Positions 36,560-44,736 of a DNA stretch of 64,000 nt are shown one piece after another. Each line of letters opens with the position of its first letter. Position 1 is the first letter of the stretch. The notes beneath the pieces were generated by a model. That model had not been told where the DNA came from. It made no database searches and worked only from the letters and a program-made list of their open reading frames with translations. A program made the translations under genes and the position numbers. This DNA comes from Nitrospirillum pindoramense (GTDB lineage Bacteria > Pseudomonadota > Alphaproteobacteria > Azospirillales > Azospirillaceae), in NCBI RefSeq assembly GCF_007827955.1, contig NZ_VITR01000020.1:1-64000 (forward strand). Direction: 5' to 3'.

Positions 36560-36634
36560 TGCCGTTGGGGACGCTGTTGCCATTTGTGCCTGCTTATGTT
36601 CTCATCATGTTCCGTTCTGGGGCAGGAGGGAACC

Positions 36635-37552
36635 ATGGTGAACAGGACACGCAAGGCCAAGGCGGGCGACGCCTCCCCTCAGACTCAGATGGATCTTTTC
36701 GGGGCGCCCGCGCCAGCGGCCCTTAACCCGCCCACGCCCCTGCGGCCCCGCCCCCCTGCCGAGCCGGCACCGGCCGAGCTGGGCGATGCGGCCCTGCTGG
36801 CCCGTCTGCCCGACGCTTCGCTGAGCAGGGCCTTGCCCCTGATCGCGGAGGCTGGCCGCCGCCGGCTGGCCGCCGCCGTGCCTCTGCTGGGGCAGCGTCT
36901 CAAGCGTCTGGCCGGTTATGGTCTCAGCGGACGGGAACCGGTGGCGGTGCTGGACGCGTTGGCCGTCATCGGGGGGCCGCAGGCGACCGCCATCGTCGCT
37001 GGGCTGCTGGGCGGCGCCGGCTTGGCCGGGCCGGTGGAGGTGGCGGCGCTGGGGGCCGCCGTGCGGCTGGAAGTGGCCTTGGATCGCAAGGTGCTGCTGC
37101 GCCTGCTGGGCAATGCCGATGCGGCGGCGCGGGCCGCCGCTTGCCGGTGCGTGCGCCAGGCGGAATTTCCCGTCATCGACGCCCTGGAACGCTTGCGGGC
37201 CGATCCCGACCGGGCGGTGGCCACGGGCGCGGTTTGCGCCTTGGGCCGGCTGGGCCGCCCTACCGTGCGCGCCGACCTGGCGCAATTGGTGACGGCGGCG
37301 CCGACGCGGGAGACGGTGGCGGCCTTGGTTTCGGTCATGGACCATGTCGGCGTGGACGCCGACAGCCTGGTGGCCCTGCGCCGTGCGGCCCGTCATCCCG
37401 AGCTGCGGGACGCGGTGCTGGAGGCGCTGGACGGTTTCGACGACGCCCAGGCCACGGCGCTGGCAGTCAAGCTGCGCCAGCAGGCGGTCCATCAGCAGGC
37501 GGTCCATCAGCACGAGGGCCATCAGCAGGAAAGCCGGGCGGACGCCGCCTGA
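36635..37552 (+). CDS. HEAT-like repeat protein of unknown function
   Basis: A 305-aa Ala/Leu-rich protein. After a basic, Pro-rich N-terminus (1-60), paired helices repeat about every 30 residues (PLIAEAGRRRLAAAVPLLGQRL, AVLDALAVIGGPQATAIVAGLL, RAAACRCVRQAEFPVIDALERL, AVCALGRLGRPTVRADLAQL), typical of HEAT/PBS-lyase repeats. The C-terminal tail (QAVHQ QAVHQ HEGHQ) comes from three 15-bp tandem units at 37481-37525. The start at 36635 has GGAGGG upstream. No signal peptide, so probably cytosolic scaffold; partner unknown. Confidence 0.75.
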   Translation: MVNRTRKAKAGDASPQTQMDLFGAPAPAALNPPTPLRPRPPAEPAPAELGDAALLARLPDASLSRALPLIAEAGRRRLAAAVPLLGQRLKRLAGYGLSGREPVAVLDALAVIGGPQATAIVAGLLGGAGLAGPVEVAALGAAVRLEVALDRKVLLRLLGNADAAARAAACRCVRQAEFPVIDALERLRADPDRAVATGAVCALGRLGRPTVRADLAQLVTAAPTRETVAALVSVMDHVGVDADSLVALRRAARHPELRDAVLEALDGFDDAQATALAVKLRQQAVHQQAVHQHEGHQQESRADAA

Positions 37553-37559
37553 AAACGAC

Positions 37560-37587
37560 AAAGGCCGGCCCCAACGGACCGGCCTTT
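37560..37587 (+). terminator. Terminator of the HEAT-like gene
   Basis: AAAGGCCGG (37560-37568) pairs with CCGGCCTTT (37579-37587) around a 10-base loop, 8 bases after the stop codon. The T-run is short. Confidence 0.75.
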
Positions 37588-37617
37588 GCCGAGTTCATAT
37601 CCGCCCGCCTCTCCTCA

Positions 37618-37710
37618 GGCCAGCGACCGCTGGCCCCGGGGGGGGGAGCACCGCAGGGCGGAACCAGGATAGCCAAGGCCGCGGATGCGGTCGCCCGGCG
37701 CCTGAGGGAT
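37618..37710 (+). repeat. Intergenic hairpin-plus-core repeat, copy C
   Basis: GGCCAGC-GACC-GCTGGCC (37618-37635) is followed by a spacer and a core (37669-37710) sharing GCCAAG, GCGGATGC, CGCCCGGCGCCTGAGGGA with copies A and B. It lies in the convergent HEAT-like/minE junction, and its core ends 5 bases before the minE stop. The stem differs from copy B but keeps pairing and the GACC loop. Confidence 0.6.
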
Positions 37711-37715
37711 AACGA

Positions 37716-38024
37716 TCAAGCGTTCCCGGCCGCCGCGACCTTGCCGGCGGCGGCGCGGGCCGCCCCCTTGGCTGGGGCGGGCAGTTCCACGTTGACCTCC
37801 AGCGTGGAATAGCCGCTGGCCCGGTCCAGCTTCACCGCCACCTTGTCGTCGTCGATGGAGACGTACTTCTTGATGACGTCCAGCAGCTCTTTCTGCAGCT
37901 GGGGCAGGAAGTCGGGGCTGTCACGGCCAGCCCGCTCATGGGCCAGGACGATCTGCAGGCGTTCCTTGGCCTGGTCGGCCGCGGACGCCTTTTTGGGCGT
38001 GCGGAAGAAATCGAAAATGCTCAT
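37716..38024 (-). CDS. minE: Cell division topological specificity factor MinE
   Basis: A 102-aa MinD-activating ring protein. The N-terminal anti-MinCD helix region (ASAADQAKERLQIVLAHERAG) and the C-terminal topology domain (LLDVIKKYVSIDDDKVAVKL) are present; the last 20 residues are an Ala-rich extension not found in short MinE. It overlaps minD by 4 bases and closes the minCDE operon. Confidence 0.95.
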   Translation of the reverse strand: MSIFDFFRTPKKASAADQAKERLQIVLAHERAGRDSPDFLPQLQKELLDVIKKYVSIDDDKVAVKLDRASGYSTLEVNVELPAPAKGAARAAAGKVAAAGNA

Positions 38025-38836
38025 GCGGTCCTCCGCAGCAGCCGGTCGAAGAAGCCCTTCTTCTCCACTTTGACGAAGCGGTGCTCGATCTTTTCGCCCA
38101 GGAAGCGGCCGACAGCGTCGGAATAGGCCTGACCGGCGTTGGACTTGTCGTCCAGCACCACGGGCATGCCGACATTGCTGGCGCGCAGCACGGCGGGGCT
38201 TTCCGGGATGATGCCCAGCAGCGGGATGGCCAGAATCTCCAGCACGTCCTCGACCTTCAGCATCTCCCCCTTCTCCACCCGCTCGGGGTCATAGCGGGTG
38301 ACCAGCAGGTGCTCCTGCACCGGGGACTCGCCCTTTTCGGCGCGGCGCGACTTGGCCTGGATGACGCCCAGGATACGGTCGCTGTCGCGCACCGAGGAAA
38401 CCTCGGGGTTCGTCACGATGATGGCGTGGTCGGCAAAGTACAGTGCCATCAGGGCGCCGCGCTCGATGCCGGCCGGGCTGTCGCAGATGATGTAGTCGAA
38501 CTCTTTCTTGAGCTCTTCCAGGATCTTCTCGACGCCTTGCTCGGTCAGGGCGTCCTTGTCGCGGGTCTGCGAGGTGGGCAGGATGTACAGGTTCTCCACC
38601 CGCTTGTCCTTGATCAACGCCTGGCTGAGGCGCGCCTCGCCATTGATGACGTTGATGAAGTCGAACACCACGCGGCGCTCGCACCCCATGATCAGGTCCA
38701 GGTTGCGCAGGCCCACATCGAAATCGATGATGCAGGTCTTGAACCCCCGCAAGGCCAGGCCGGTGCCGAAGGCGGCGGATGAGGTGGTCTTGCCGACGCC
38801 GCCCTTGCCCGATGTCATGACGATGATCTTGGCCAA
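38021..38836 (-). CDS. minD: Septum site-determining ATPase MinD
   Basis: A 271-aa ParA/MinD-family ATPase that oscillates with MinE and carries MinC to the membrane. The deviant Walker A is SGKGGVGKTTSSAAFG; switch I/II are in CIIDFDVGLRNLDL and CDSPAGIERGA. The C-terminal amphipathic membrane-binding helix is present (VEKKGFFDRLLRR). Translational overlap with minE (ATGA) and a 47-base gap to minC support one operon. Confidence 0.97.
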   Translation of the reverse strand: MAKIIVMTSGKGGVGKTTSSAAFGTGLALRGFKTCIIDFDVGLRNLDLIMGCERRVVFDFINVINGEARLSQALIKDKRVENLYILPTSQTRDKDALTEQGVEKILEELKKEFDYIICDSPAGIERGALMALYFADHAIIVTNPEVSSVRDSDRILGVIQAKSRRAEKGESPVQEHLLVTRYDPERVEKGEMLKVEDVLEILAIPLLGIIPESPAVLRASNVGMPVVLDDKSNAGQAYSDAVGRFLGEKIEHRFVKVEKKGFFDRLLRRTA

Positions 38837-38883
38837 GAACGTCTCCCTTGGAAAAGAAGGTTACTGGGAAAACCGGCCGTGCG

Positions 38884-39648
38884 TCAGACGGTGACCGGAT
38901 CGATGTGGAGGAAACCCTGGTCCAGGTAGATCTGGACCTGGCGGCGCAGGACGGATTTCTCCAGATCCTCGCTCACCCGGTACAGCCCGGCGATGGAGAC
39001 CATCTCCGCCTCCAGGCTTTGGCAGAAGATGCGGGCGTTGCGGTCGCCCGCCATGCCCGCCAGCGCGCGACCGCGCAGCGAGCCATAGACATGGATGTTG
39101 CCGTCGGCCACCAGCTCGGCCCCCGGCGATACCGACCCGATGACCACCAGGTCGCCACCCTGGGCGTACAACTGCCGGCCGGAACGCACGTTCTCCCTGA
39201 CCAGCAGGGTGGCCTTCTGGTAGGGCAGGTCGTGCGCCGGGGCGGCGGCGGGCGCCGCGGCGGCCGGGGCGTCGGCCACGGCGACGGGACGGGGGGCGGC
39301 CGGCTGCGCATCCGCCGCTGCGCGCCCTTGCGGGAACACGGCCAGACCGACGGCCAGCGCCGCCTCCTGCTGTTCACGGGTGCCGCCCTGCAGGCCCACG
39401 GCGATCAGGCCCAAGGTGCGCAGCAGGTCGCAGAAATTCTCAAAATCAAAACCCTGTCCCGGCGGAAGATCGTCCAGGTCCAGCACTACCGGCGCATTGC
39501 GGAAAAAATTGGGCGCTTGGCGCACCTTGTCCGACAGGGCGAAAAAGAAATTCTGGGCATGCGGGTCGGAAACCTTCAGCACCATCATGGTGAAGTTGCT
39601 GCCGCGCAGTTGGAACGGCGCGTCCCGAAATGCCACTTGGTTGCTCAT
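38884..39648 (-). CDS. minC: Septum site-determining protein MinC
   Basis: FtsZ-polymerisation inhibitor. The 254-aa protein has the N-terminal MinC_N fold (FRDAPFQLRGSNFTMMVLKV), an Ala/Pro linker (about 110-150) and the C-terminal right-handed beta-helix that binds MinD (RSGRQLYAQGGDLVVIGSV, GAELVADGNIHVYGSLRGRA, ARIFCQSLEAEMVSIAGLYRV). First gene of minCDE; its promoter lies in the long non-coding region upstream. Confidence 0.95.
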   Translation of the reverse strand: MSNQVAFRDAPFQLRGSNFTMMVLKVSDPHAQNFFFALSDKVRQAPNFFRNAPVVLDLDDLPPGQGFDFENFCDLLRTLGLIAVGLQGGTREQQEAALAVGLAVFPQGRAAADAQPAAPRPVAVADAPAAAAPAAAPAHDLPYQKATLLVRENVRSGRQLYAQGGDLVVIGSVSPGAELVADGNIHVYGSLRGRALAGMAGDRNARIFCQSLEAEMVSIAGLYRVSEDLEKSVLRRQVQIYLDQGFLHIDPVTV

Positions 39649-40207
39649 CTCGCCCCTGACCCCTTCAATCCCTTGGCTTCCTGACCATCACCCGCCCGCG
39701 CCGACCGAAATGCGGCAAGAAACCCGGCAAAGCCGGACTTAAGCCAACGATCGCCCGCAGGGGGCAGAGGGTCCTCGAAATGCGGGGGCACGTCCATGGG
39801 CCCCGGACTTATCCGGGGCGGGCAGGACGTCGCCCCAGGCCGTACCCATCGAAGGCGCGTTTCAAAACCAGATGGGCGCGGGCGTCAAGGGAATCCTCAG
39901 ATCCACATTTTGAGCGGAAAGCGCCAGCGCACACAATATTTATTGAGTCTTAGTGCACCTTCGGGGTGGCCGGTCCTGATGGGGGCGGCGAGGCCGCCGG
40001 GCCAGCGTCTTGAATCGCGGGGCCGTTTTCGCCGCAACGCGGCAATCCGGTTGGAAAGGGGCCGCCCCAGCATCGCCAACCTGGACACGGGGGAATGCCG
40101 ACTCGGTCCCACCGGCCTAGCCCCCGTCTGCCGACTCGGCCTACTCCCCAACCCGGGCGGGGCACTACATATGGGGTGTGAATCTTTCATGTATGCCCCA
40201 TGGATTG
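39649..40207. other. Non-coding region between minC and the phoH-side RNA unit
   Basis: No convincing coding frame. It must hold the minC promoter. An AT-rich island at about 39931-39945 (ACAATATTTATT) stands out from the GC-rich surroundings, with a plus-strand TTGAGC (39910-39915) and CAATAT (39934-39939) at 18-bp spacing as a weak promoter candidate. A loose ATGGGG/CCCCAT inverted repeat lies near 40175-40200. Confidence 0.5.
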
Positions 40208-40236
40208 CTGACAGACGCTCGCACCTGCGGTAGAGT
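40208..40236 (+). promoter_or_regulatory. Sigma-70-like promoter of the candidate RNA
   Basis: CTGACA (40208-40213), a 17-bp spacer and TAGAGT (40231-40236), pointing toward the phoH-family gene. Transcription would start near 40243. Confidence 0.5.
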
Positions 40237-40242
40237 GCATAC

Positions 40243-40521
40243 CAGGGTCGTCACTCGAGAATGACGGAACGGTGTGTTGCCAAACTGTGCGCCGCTGCCT
40301 TTGTCACGACATGCACGCCGGGGGAGGGGCCTTCCCCTGATGCCCCCGCCGCCGTCGCCCCTCGAACGATCAATCCAGGATCGGCCCCCATCGCCCCCCG
40401 GACTGGCGTCCCCCGGACCCGCACGCCGGCCTTCCGCACTTGGATGCGGACGGCCCGCCCGGCGCCCGGCGATGGCCCTCATCAAACCGCATGCCCCGTT
40501 GAGTTGGGGATGCGGTTTTTT
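40243..40521 (+). ncRNA. Candidate small RNA or attenuated leader upstream of phoH
   Basis: A promoter candidate at 40208-40236 and a strong intrinsic terminator at 40484-40521 define a transcript of about 280 nt with no plausible reading frame and no upstream plus-strand gene. Near the 5' end CGTCA and TGACG form a hairpin; AGGGTCGTC (40244-40252) can pair with GATGGCCCT (40471-40479) with two wobbles, closing the molecule. It does not look like SRP RNA, RNase P, 6S or tmRNA by their conserved cores. It could instead be a conditional leader of the phoH-family gene. Confidence 0.4.
40484..40521 (+). terminator. Intrinsic terminator before phoH
   Basis: AAACCGCAT-g-CCCC pairs with GGGG-ATGCGGTTT around GTTGAGTT (one bulged G at 40493), then a run of T to 40521. 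It lies 126 bases before the phoH-family ATG in the same direction. Confidence 0.85.
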
Positions 40522-40647
40522 CGTGCCCGGTCTCCGGCGCCCGGGGTCCCAACCCCCGGGGTCGCCCGGCACGCGGTTTACTGCCTGCCTAGTAACCAGG
40601 CCGCGGGTGTTCCCGCGGCGCAATCCGGTGTGACTGAGGAGACAGAC

Positions 40648-41427
40648 ATGGCCAAGCGTCCAGTGAAGGTGCCCCCCGGCGGCTCCAGCTCCGACAAGGT
40701 GCGCCCGCTTTTTCCCGATGCCATGCCCGGCCGGTCGGCCAATGGGGCAGCCGGCGGGCCGGCCAGTTCCGGCTGGGACCCGGTGGAGGAGCGGCGGGAT
40801 CAGAGCTATGTGCGCAAGGTCAAGCCGCAAAGCCCCAATCAGAAGGTGCTGATGGAGGCCATCGCCACCCATAATCTGGCGCTGGCCTTGGGCCCGGCGG
40901 GCACGGGCAAGACCTACCTCGCCATTTCCAGCGCGGTGGAAGCGCTGGAGGCCGGCCGCGTCGACCGCATCATCCTGTCCCGCCCGGCCATCGAGGCGGG
41001 GGAGAGCATCGGCTATCTGCCGGGCGACATGGGCGAGAAGATGGCCCCCTTCCTGCGCCCGCTGTATGATGCGCTGAACGACCGCCTGGGCGGCAAGCGC
41101 CTGCGCACCCTGATGGCGGAGGGCACCATCGAGATCGCGCCGGTGGGCTTCATGCGCGGCCGCACCCTCAACAACTCTTTCGTGGTGATCGACGAGGCGC
41201 AGAACTGCACCTACGGCCAGATCAAGATGCTGCTGACCCGCCTGGGCTGGCATTCCACCATGGTCCTGACGGGCGATCCGGACCAGTCCGACCTGCTGAA
41301 TGGCTTGTCCGGGCTGGCCGACATCGCCCGCCGGCTGGAGGCGGTAGAGGGCATCGCGGTCGTTCGCCTGAACGACCGCGACATCGTCCGCCACCCGCTG
41401 GTGGCCAGCATGCTGACCGTGCTGTAA
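40648..41427 (+). CDS. PhoH-family ATPase
   Basis: A 259-aa P-loop ATPase. Walker A is ALGPAGTGKTYLA and Walker B is FVVIDEAQNC; further family blocks are ILSRPAIEAGESIGYLPGDM, GFMRGRTLNNSF and TGDPDQSDL. PhoH/YbeZ proteins couple ATP hydrolysis to RNA work and often sit beside ybeY; that neighbour is absent here. About 40 extra residues of low-complexity precede the domain. The ATG at 40648 has GAGGAGA just upstream. Confidence 0.93.
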   Translation: MAKRPVKVPPGGSSSDKVRPLFPDAMPGRSANGAAGGPASSGWDPVEERRDQSYVRKVKPQSPNQKVLMEAIATHNLALALGPAGTGKTYLAISSAVEALEAGRVDRIILSRPAIEAGESIGYLPGDMGEKMAPFLRPLYDALNDRLGGKRLRTLMAEGTIEIAPVGFMRGRTLNNSFVVIDEAQNCTYGQIKMLLTRLGWHSTMVLTGDPDQSDLLNGLSGLADIARRLEAVEGIAVVRLNDRDIVRHPLVASMLTVL

Positions 41428-41451
41428 AGCGCCTGACGGCTTGATGGGAAG

Positions 41452-41505
41452 GGCGGGCGGCGCCGGAGGGTGCCGCCCGCCTTTGTTTTCCCCGCCTTTG
41501 TTTTC
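41452..41505 (+). terminator. Terminator with a tandemly duplicated tail
   Basis: A 10-bp stem (41452-41461 with 41472-41481) is followed by TTTGTTTTC. The 15 bases CCCGCCTTTGTTTTC (41476-41490) are perfectly repeated at 41491-41505, duplicating the right arm end and the T-rich tail. Confidence 0.8.
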
Positions 41506-41568
41506 AGGGCCGGGGCGCGCTAGGGTGGGGGGGACCCATCTTCCCGTCGCACGGGCGCTGCACATCCC

Positions 41569-42240
41569 ATGGCCAAGAAACGTCTGATCCGCCTGCTGGT
41601 GACCCTGGTGCCGGCGCTTGCCTTCGCGGCCCTGGTCGCCTGGTGGCTGGGGGCGCCGCCTTCGTCGCGCCCGGCGTCCAGCGCCAGCAGCACGGGCGCC
41701 GCCCCAGCCTCGGGCGGCGGCGGCCAGATCGTGCCGGGCGTGGCCGTGGGCGGTCCTTTCACCCTGGTCGATCAGTCGGGCAAGACGGTGACGGAGAAAA
41801 GTTATGCCGGTTTCTGGCGGCTGATGTTCTTCGGCTACACCTTCTGCCCCGACATCTGCCCCACGGAACTGCAGGTGATGACCCAGGCCATGGACCAGCT
41901 GGGGGTGGAGGGTGACAAGGTGCAGCCCATCTTCGTCAGCGTCGATCCCGGCCGCGACACGCCGCAGCAACTGTCCGACTATGTGGCGCAGTTCCATCCC
42001 CGGCTGGTTGGCTTGACCGGCACGGCCGCCCAGGTGGCGGCGGCGACGCGCGCCTGGCGGGTCTATGCCGCCAAGGTCGCCGGCGACGATCCGGATAATT
42101 ACCTCATGGATCATTCCACCTACGTTTATCTCATGGACCCGGACAACCATCTGGCCACCATCTTCGCCCGGGGCACCACGGCGGAGGATATGGTGAAGGG
42201 CATCCGCGAGGCCATGGCCAAGGCGTCGGCGGGGAAGTAA
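41569..42240 (+). CDS. SCO-family copper chaperone (SenC/PrrC-like)
   Basis: A 223-aa membrane-anchored thioredoxin-fold protein that delivers copper to cytochrome oxidase. The N-terminal anchor is LIRLLVTLVPALAFAALVAWWL; the copper CxxxC is in TFCPDICPTELQ and the His ligand in MDHSTYVYLMDP. Residues FVSVDPGRDTPQQLSDY are typical. The next gene encodes a PCuAC copper protein, so the two form a copper-insertion module even though no oxidase genes lie in the window. Confidence 0.94.
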   Translation: MAKKRLIRLLVTLVPALAFAALVAWWLGAPPSSRPASSASSTGAAPASGGGGQIVPGVAVGGPFTLVDQSGKTVTEKSYAGFWRLMFFGYTFCPDICPTELQVMTQAMDQLGVEGDKVQPIFVSVDPGRDTPQQLSDYVAQFHPRLVGLTGTAAQVAAATRAWRVYAAKVAGDDPDNYLMDHSTYVYLMDPDNHLATIFARGTTAEDMVKGIREAMAKASAGK

Positions 42241-42330
42241 GCCGGAATCGCTGGGCGCTTCCGTCCTCTTGTGGGACTCCTGCCTTCCAGGCACATCGTG
42301 CCGTCACTTTCTCGAACCGGGGTTGAGCCC

Positions 42331-42849
42331 ATGGCCCGCGTCCGTTCCGTTCTCGCGTCCCTGATGATCGCCGCCGCATCGGCGGCTCTGCCCGTCGTCG
42401 CGTCCGCCCAGGGGGCGGCCGTCCCGGCGCCCGCCATCCAGGCCACCGCCGCCTGGGCGCGGCCCACCATCCGCGGTGCCCGCGCCGGCGTGGCCTTCGT
42501 CACGCTGCACAATGCGGGCCCGGCCGACCGGCTGGTGGGCGTCGACGCCGACGTGGGCAAGATGGCCCAGCTGCATGTGATCACGGTGGTGGACGGCATC
42601 GCCCGCATGCGGCCGCTGATCGACGGCGTCGTCCTGCCGGCGGGGGGCACGGTGAGCCTGAAACCCGACGGGCCGCATATCATGCTGATGGGCCTGACCC
42701 AGCCGCTGGTGGTGGGGCAGCGCGTCCATTTGACCCTGCGCTTCAAGGCCGCGCCGCCCCTCACTGTCGAGGCGACGGTGCTGGCGCCGGGGGCGGAGCC
42801 GGGCATGGCCGGCGGTGCCACGCAGGGTGGCGGGCGGAGCGGGGGCTGA
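42331..42849 (+). CDS. Periplasmic PCu(A)C copper chaperone
   Basis: A 172-aa exported protein with a signal peptide (SVLASLMIAAASAALPVVASA). The PCuAC core has AWARPTIRGARAGVAFVTLHN and the metal region QLHVI, ARMRPLIDG, PAGGTVSLKPDGPHIMLMGL. The ligand spacing is H-x10-M-x22-H-x-M, one residue longer than the classic x21. It passes Cu(I) to SCO and cytochrome oxidase. The start at 42331 is fixed by the signal. Confidence 0.9.
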   Translation: MARVRSVLASLMIAAASAALPVVASAQGAAVPAPAIQATAAWARPTIRGARAGVAFVTLHNAGPADRLVGVDADVGKMAQLHVITVVDGIARMRPLIDGVVLPAGGTVSLKPDGPHIMLMGLTQPLVVGQRVHLTLRFKAAPPLTVEATVLAPGAEPGMAGGATQGGGRSGG

Positions 42850-42934
42850 GCTTGGGACATCACCCCTGCGCGTGCAGCGCGGGGCGCTAAAATAGTCCTT
42901 TAGAATCATGCACTTGATCCTGTGCTTTTGCGAC

Positions 42935-42963
42935 TTGACAGGGGGTGGGCCGCCCCGTATGGT
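42935..42963 (+). promoter_or_regulatory. Sigma-70 promoter of the F0 ATP synthase operon
   Basis: TTGACA (42935-42940), exactly 17 bases, TATGGT (42958-42963). This is the best sigma-70 match in the window and lies 67 bases before the atpI start. Confidence 0.85.
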
Positions 42964-43029
42964 GCCGCCGCTTTCGCATGGCGACGACTCCATTGCGGCG
43001 GAAGGGGCATACCTCCAGGGGTTTAGACC

Positions 43030-43434
43030 TTGACGGACCAGACACCCCCGCCTTCCTTGGATGAGCTTGAGGCCCGCTTGCGGGAAGCGCGACGGGGCGC
43101 CGAGTCTTCCTCTTCCTCTCCCACACAGCGGAAAGATGAGGCGGGCAACGGTTTCCTGGGTGTCGCGTTCCGCATCGGCGCTGAGCTGGTCGCGGCGATG
43201 GTGGTCGGCGTCGGTGGCGGTTTGGTCATCGATCGCTGGCTGGGCACGTCGCCCTGGGGGCTGATCGTTATGTTCGTCCTGGGGTCGGCGGCCGCGATGT
43301 TGAACGTATACCGGGCCGTGAACGGCATGGGATACGCGGTGGGATACCGGCGGCCGGGCTCGGACGCCAATTCAGGGGGCGGAACCAACTCCACCCCCGC
43401 CAAGGATGAAGGTGAGGGGAATCGTGGCCACTGA
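43030..43434 (+). CDS. atpI: F0F1 ATP synthase assembly protein AtpI
   Basis: A 134-aa membrane protein that helps assemble the c-ring. An acidic N-terminus (LDELEARLREARRGAES) is followed by two hydrophobic segments (LVAAMVVGVGGGLVIDRWL and WGLIVMFVLGSAAAMLNVYRAV). The start is TTG at 43030, preceded by AGGGG. It overlaps atpB by 11 bases if atpB starts at its GTG. Confidence 0.9.
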   Translation: MTDQTPPPSLDELEARLREARRGAESSSSSPTQRKDEAGNGFLGVAFRIGAELVAAMVVGVGGGLVIDRWLGTSPWGLIVMFVLGSAAAMLNVYRAVNGMGYAVGYRRPGSDANSGGGTNSTPAKDEGEGNRGH

Positions 43435-44173
43435 TCCGCTGCATCAGTTTCGCATTGAGCAGATCGTTCCTCTGCATCTCGCTGGGCACGACGTCTCCTT
43501 CACCAATTCTTCCTTCTACATGGTGGTCGCCGCCGTCCTGATCACCGGGCTGCTGGTGGCCGGAACCGCCTCGCGCGCGCTGGTCCCGGGCCGGCTGCAG
43601 TCGGTGGCGGAGCTGCTGTACGAATTCGTATCGGGCATGGTGCGGGACAACGCGGGCGCCGAGGCGCGCCCCTACTTCCCGCTGGTGTTCGCCATCTTCG
43701 CCTTCGTGCTGTTCGGCAACATGATCGGCATGGTCCCCGGCACCTTCACGTTTACCAGCCACATCGTCGTGACCTTCACGCTGGCGGCCTTGGTGTTCGT
43801 GTTCGTGACCCTGGTGGCGCTGATCCGCCACGGCTTCCACTTCTTCAGCTTCTTCTTCCCCTCGGGCGCGCCCATAGCGCTGGCGCCCATCCTGATCCCC
43901 ATCGAGGTCATCTCCTACCTGATGCGGCCGGTCAGCCTCTCCATCCGACTGTTCGCCAACATGATGGCGGGCCACACCATGCTGAAGGTCTTTGCCGGCT
44001 TCACGATCACCATGATCGGTGCCCTGGGTGCCGTCGGCTGGCTGGCCGGCGCCGTGCCGGTGGCGATCAACGTGGCCCTGATCGGCTTTGAGATCATGGT
44101 CGCCTTCCTGCAGGCGTACGTCTTCACCATCCTGACCTGCCTCTACATCCGCGACGCCATCGAGCTGCACTAA
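43424..44173 (+). CDS. atpB: F0F1 ATP synthase subunit a
   Basis: A 249-aa membrane stator that forms the proton half-channels. The essential Arg is in the segment [20 protein letters not shown], and the C-terminal partner is [21 protein letters not shown]. The GTG at 43424 is preferred because GAGGGG precedes it and VATDPLHQF matches alphaproteobacterial N-termini; the ATG at 43406 would add six residues. Confidence 0.96.
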   Translation: MATDPLHQFRIEQIVPLHLAGHDVSFTNSSFYMVVAAVLITGLLVAGTASRALVPGRLQSVAELLYEFVSGMVRDNAGAEARPYFPLVFAIFAFVLFGNMIGMVPGTFTFTSHIVVTFTLAALVFVFVTLVALIRHGFHFFSFFFPSGAPIALAPILIPIEVISYLMRPVSLSIRLFANMMAGHTMLKVFAGFTITMIGALGAVGWLAGAVPVAINVALIGFEIMVAFLQAYVFTILTCLYIRDAIELH

Positions 44174-44240
44174 GCCCGGGTTGACCGTCGGTAGAGCCTG
44201 TCTTCACCTTTCAACCGTTCCATCACAGAGGAAGTCTATA

Positions 44241-44465
44241 ATGGATCCGCAAGCCGCTAAGTTCATCGGCGCCGGTCTGGCCATGTTCGCCCTGGCTGGT
44301 GTCGGCATCGGCATCGGCAACATTTTCGCCAACCTGATCGCCGCCGTCGGCCGCAATCCGGCCGCCCGCGCTTCCGTGTTCCCGATCGGCATTCTGGGCT
44401 TCGCGCTGACCGAAGCCGTGGCGCTGTTCGCGCTGCTGATCGCCTTCCTGATCCTGTTCACCTAA
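44241..44465 (+). CDS. atpE: F0F1 ATP synthase subunit c
   Basis: A 74-aa two-helix proteolipid of the rotor ring. Helix 1 has the glycine-rich [13 protein letters not shown], the polar loop is GRNPAAR, and the proton-carrying Glu58 is in [13 protein letters not shown]. The start at 44241 has GAGGAAG upstream. Followed by a 271-base gap with a hairpin, which may let c be made in excess over downstream subunits. Confidence 0.97.
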   Translation: MDPQAAKFIGAGLAMFALAGVGIGIGNIFANLIAAVGRNPAARASVFPIGILGFALTEAVALFALLIAFLILFT

Positions 44466-44491
44466 GCCTGATATCCGGGCGTTGATGGAAC

Positions 44492-44511
44492 GGCCCCGTG
44501 GGGCGGCCTTT
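44492..44511 (+). terminator. Attenuation hairpin after atpE
   Basis: GCCCC-GT-GGGGC within GGCC...GGCC, then CTTTC, 27 bases after the atpE stop. A partial terminator here would fit the high c-subunit stoichiometry. The remaining bases to 44736 hold nothing else recognisable. Confidence 0.45.
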
Positions 44512-44736
44512 CTGGGGCTGGCGTCACGGCATTGACAGGGACGGGGCGGGGTTGGCGGTTGCCGACCGCCGCCCCCGATCCCATGTCCGGGACGCGTTCC
44601 GACAGCGCTTCATCGCAGGTTCCGATCCGATTTCCGGCGATGGCCCGGTTCTGGGCGTCCTCCATGGCAAATGTCCATGGCGGCGGGCTTGGTACCAGCC
44701 CCAAATCCGGGCGATCTCGCAATCAAGGTGATCTTC

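Noticed and set aside
39928-39945. NrdR-box-like AT-rich word ACACAATATTTATTG
   Set aside because: Only half matches the NrdR consensus and it is not near the nrd genes.
39796-40233. A plus-strand frame in the minC-phoH gap
   Set aside because: No ribosome site, no homology-like motif and composition like non-coding GC-rich DNA.
40243-40521. Identity as SRP RNA, 6S RNA, RNase P RNA or tmRNA
   Set aside because: The conserved core words of these RNAs were not found.
40165-42294. A 709-codon minus-strand open frame over phoH and the SCO gene
   Set aside because: Shadow of two well-supported plus-strand genes; composition is His/Ala/Gly-rich without domains.
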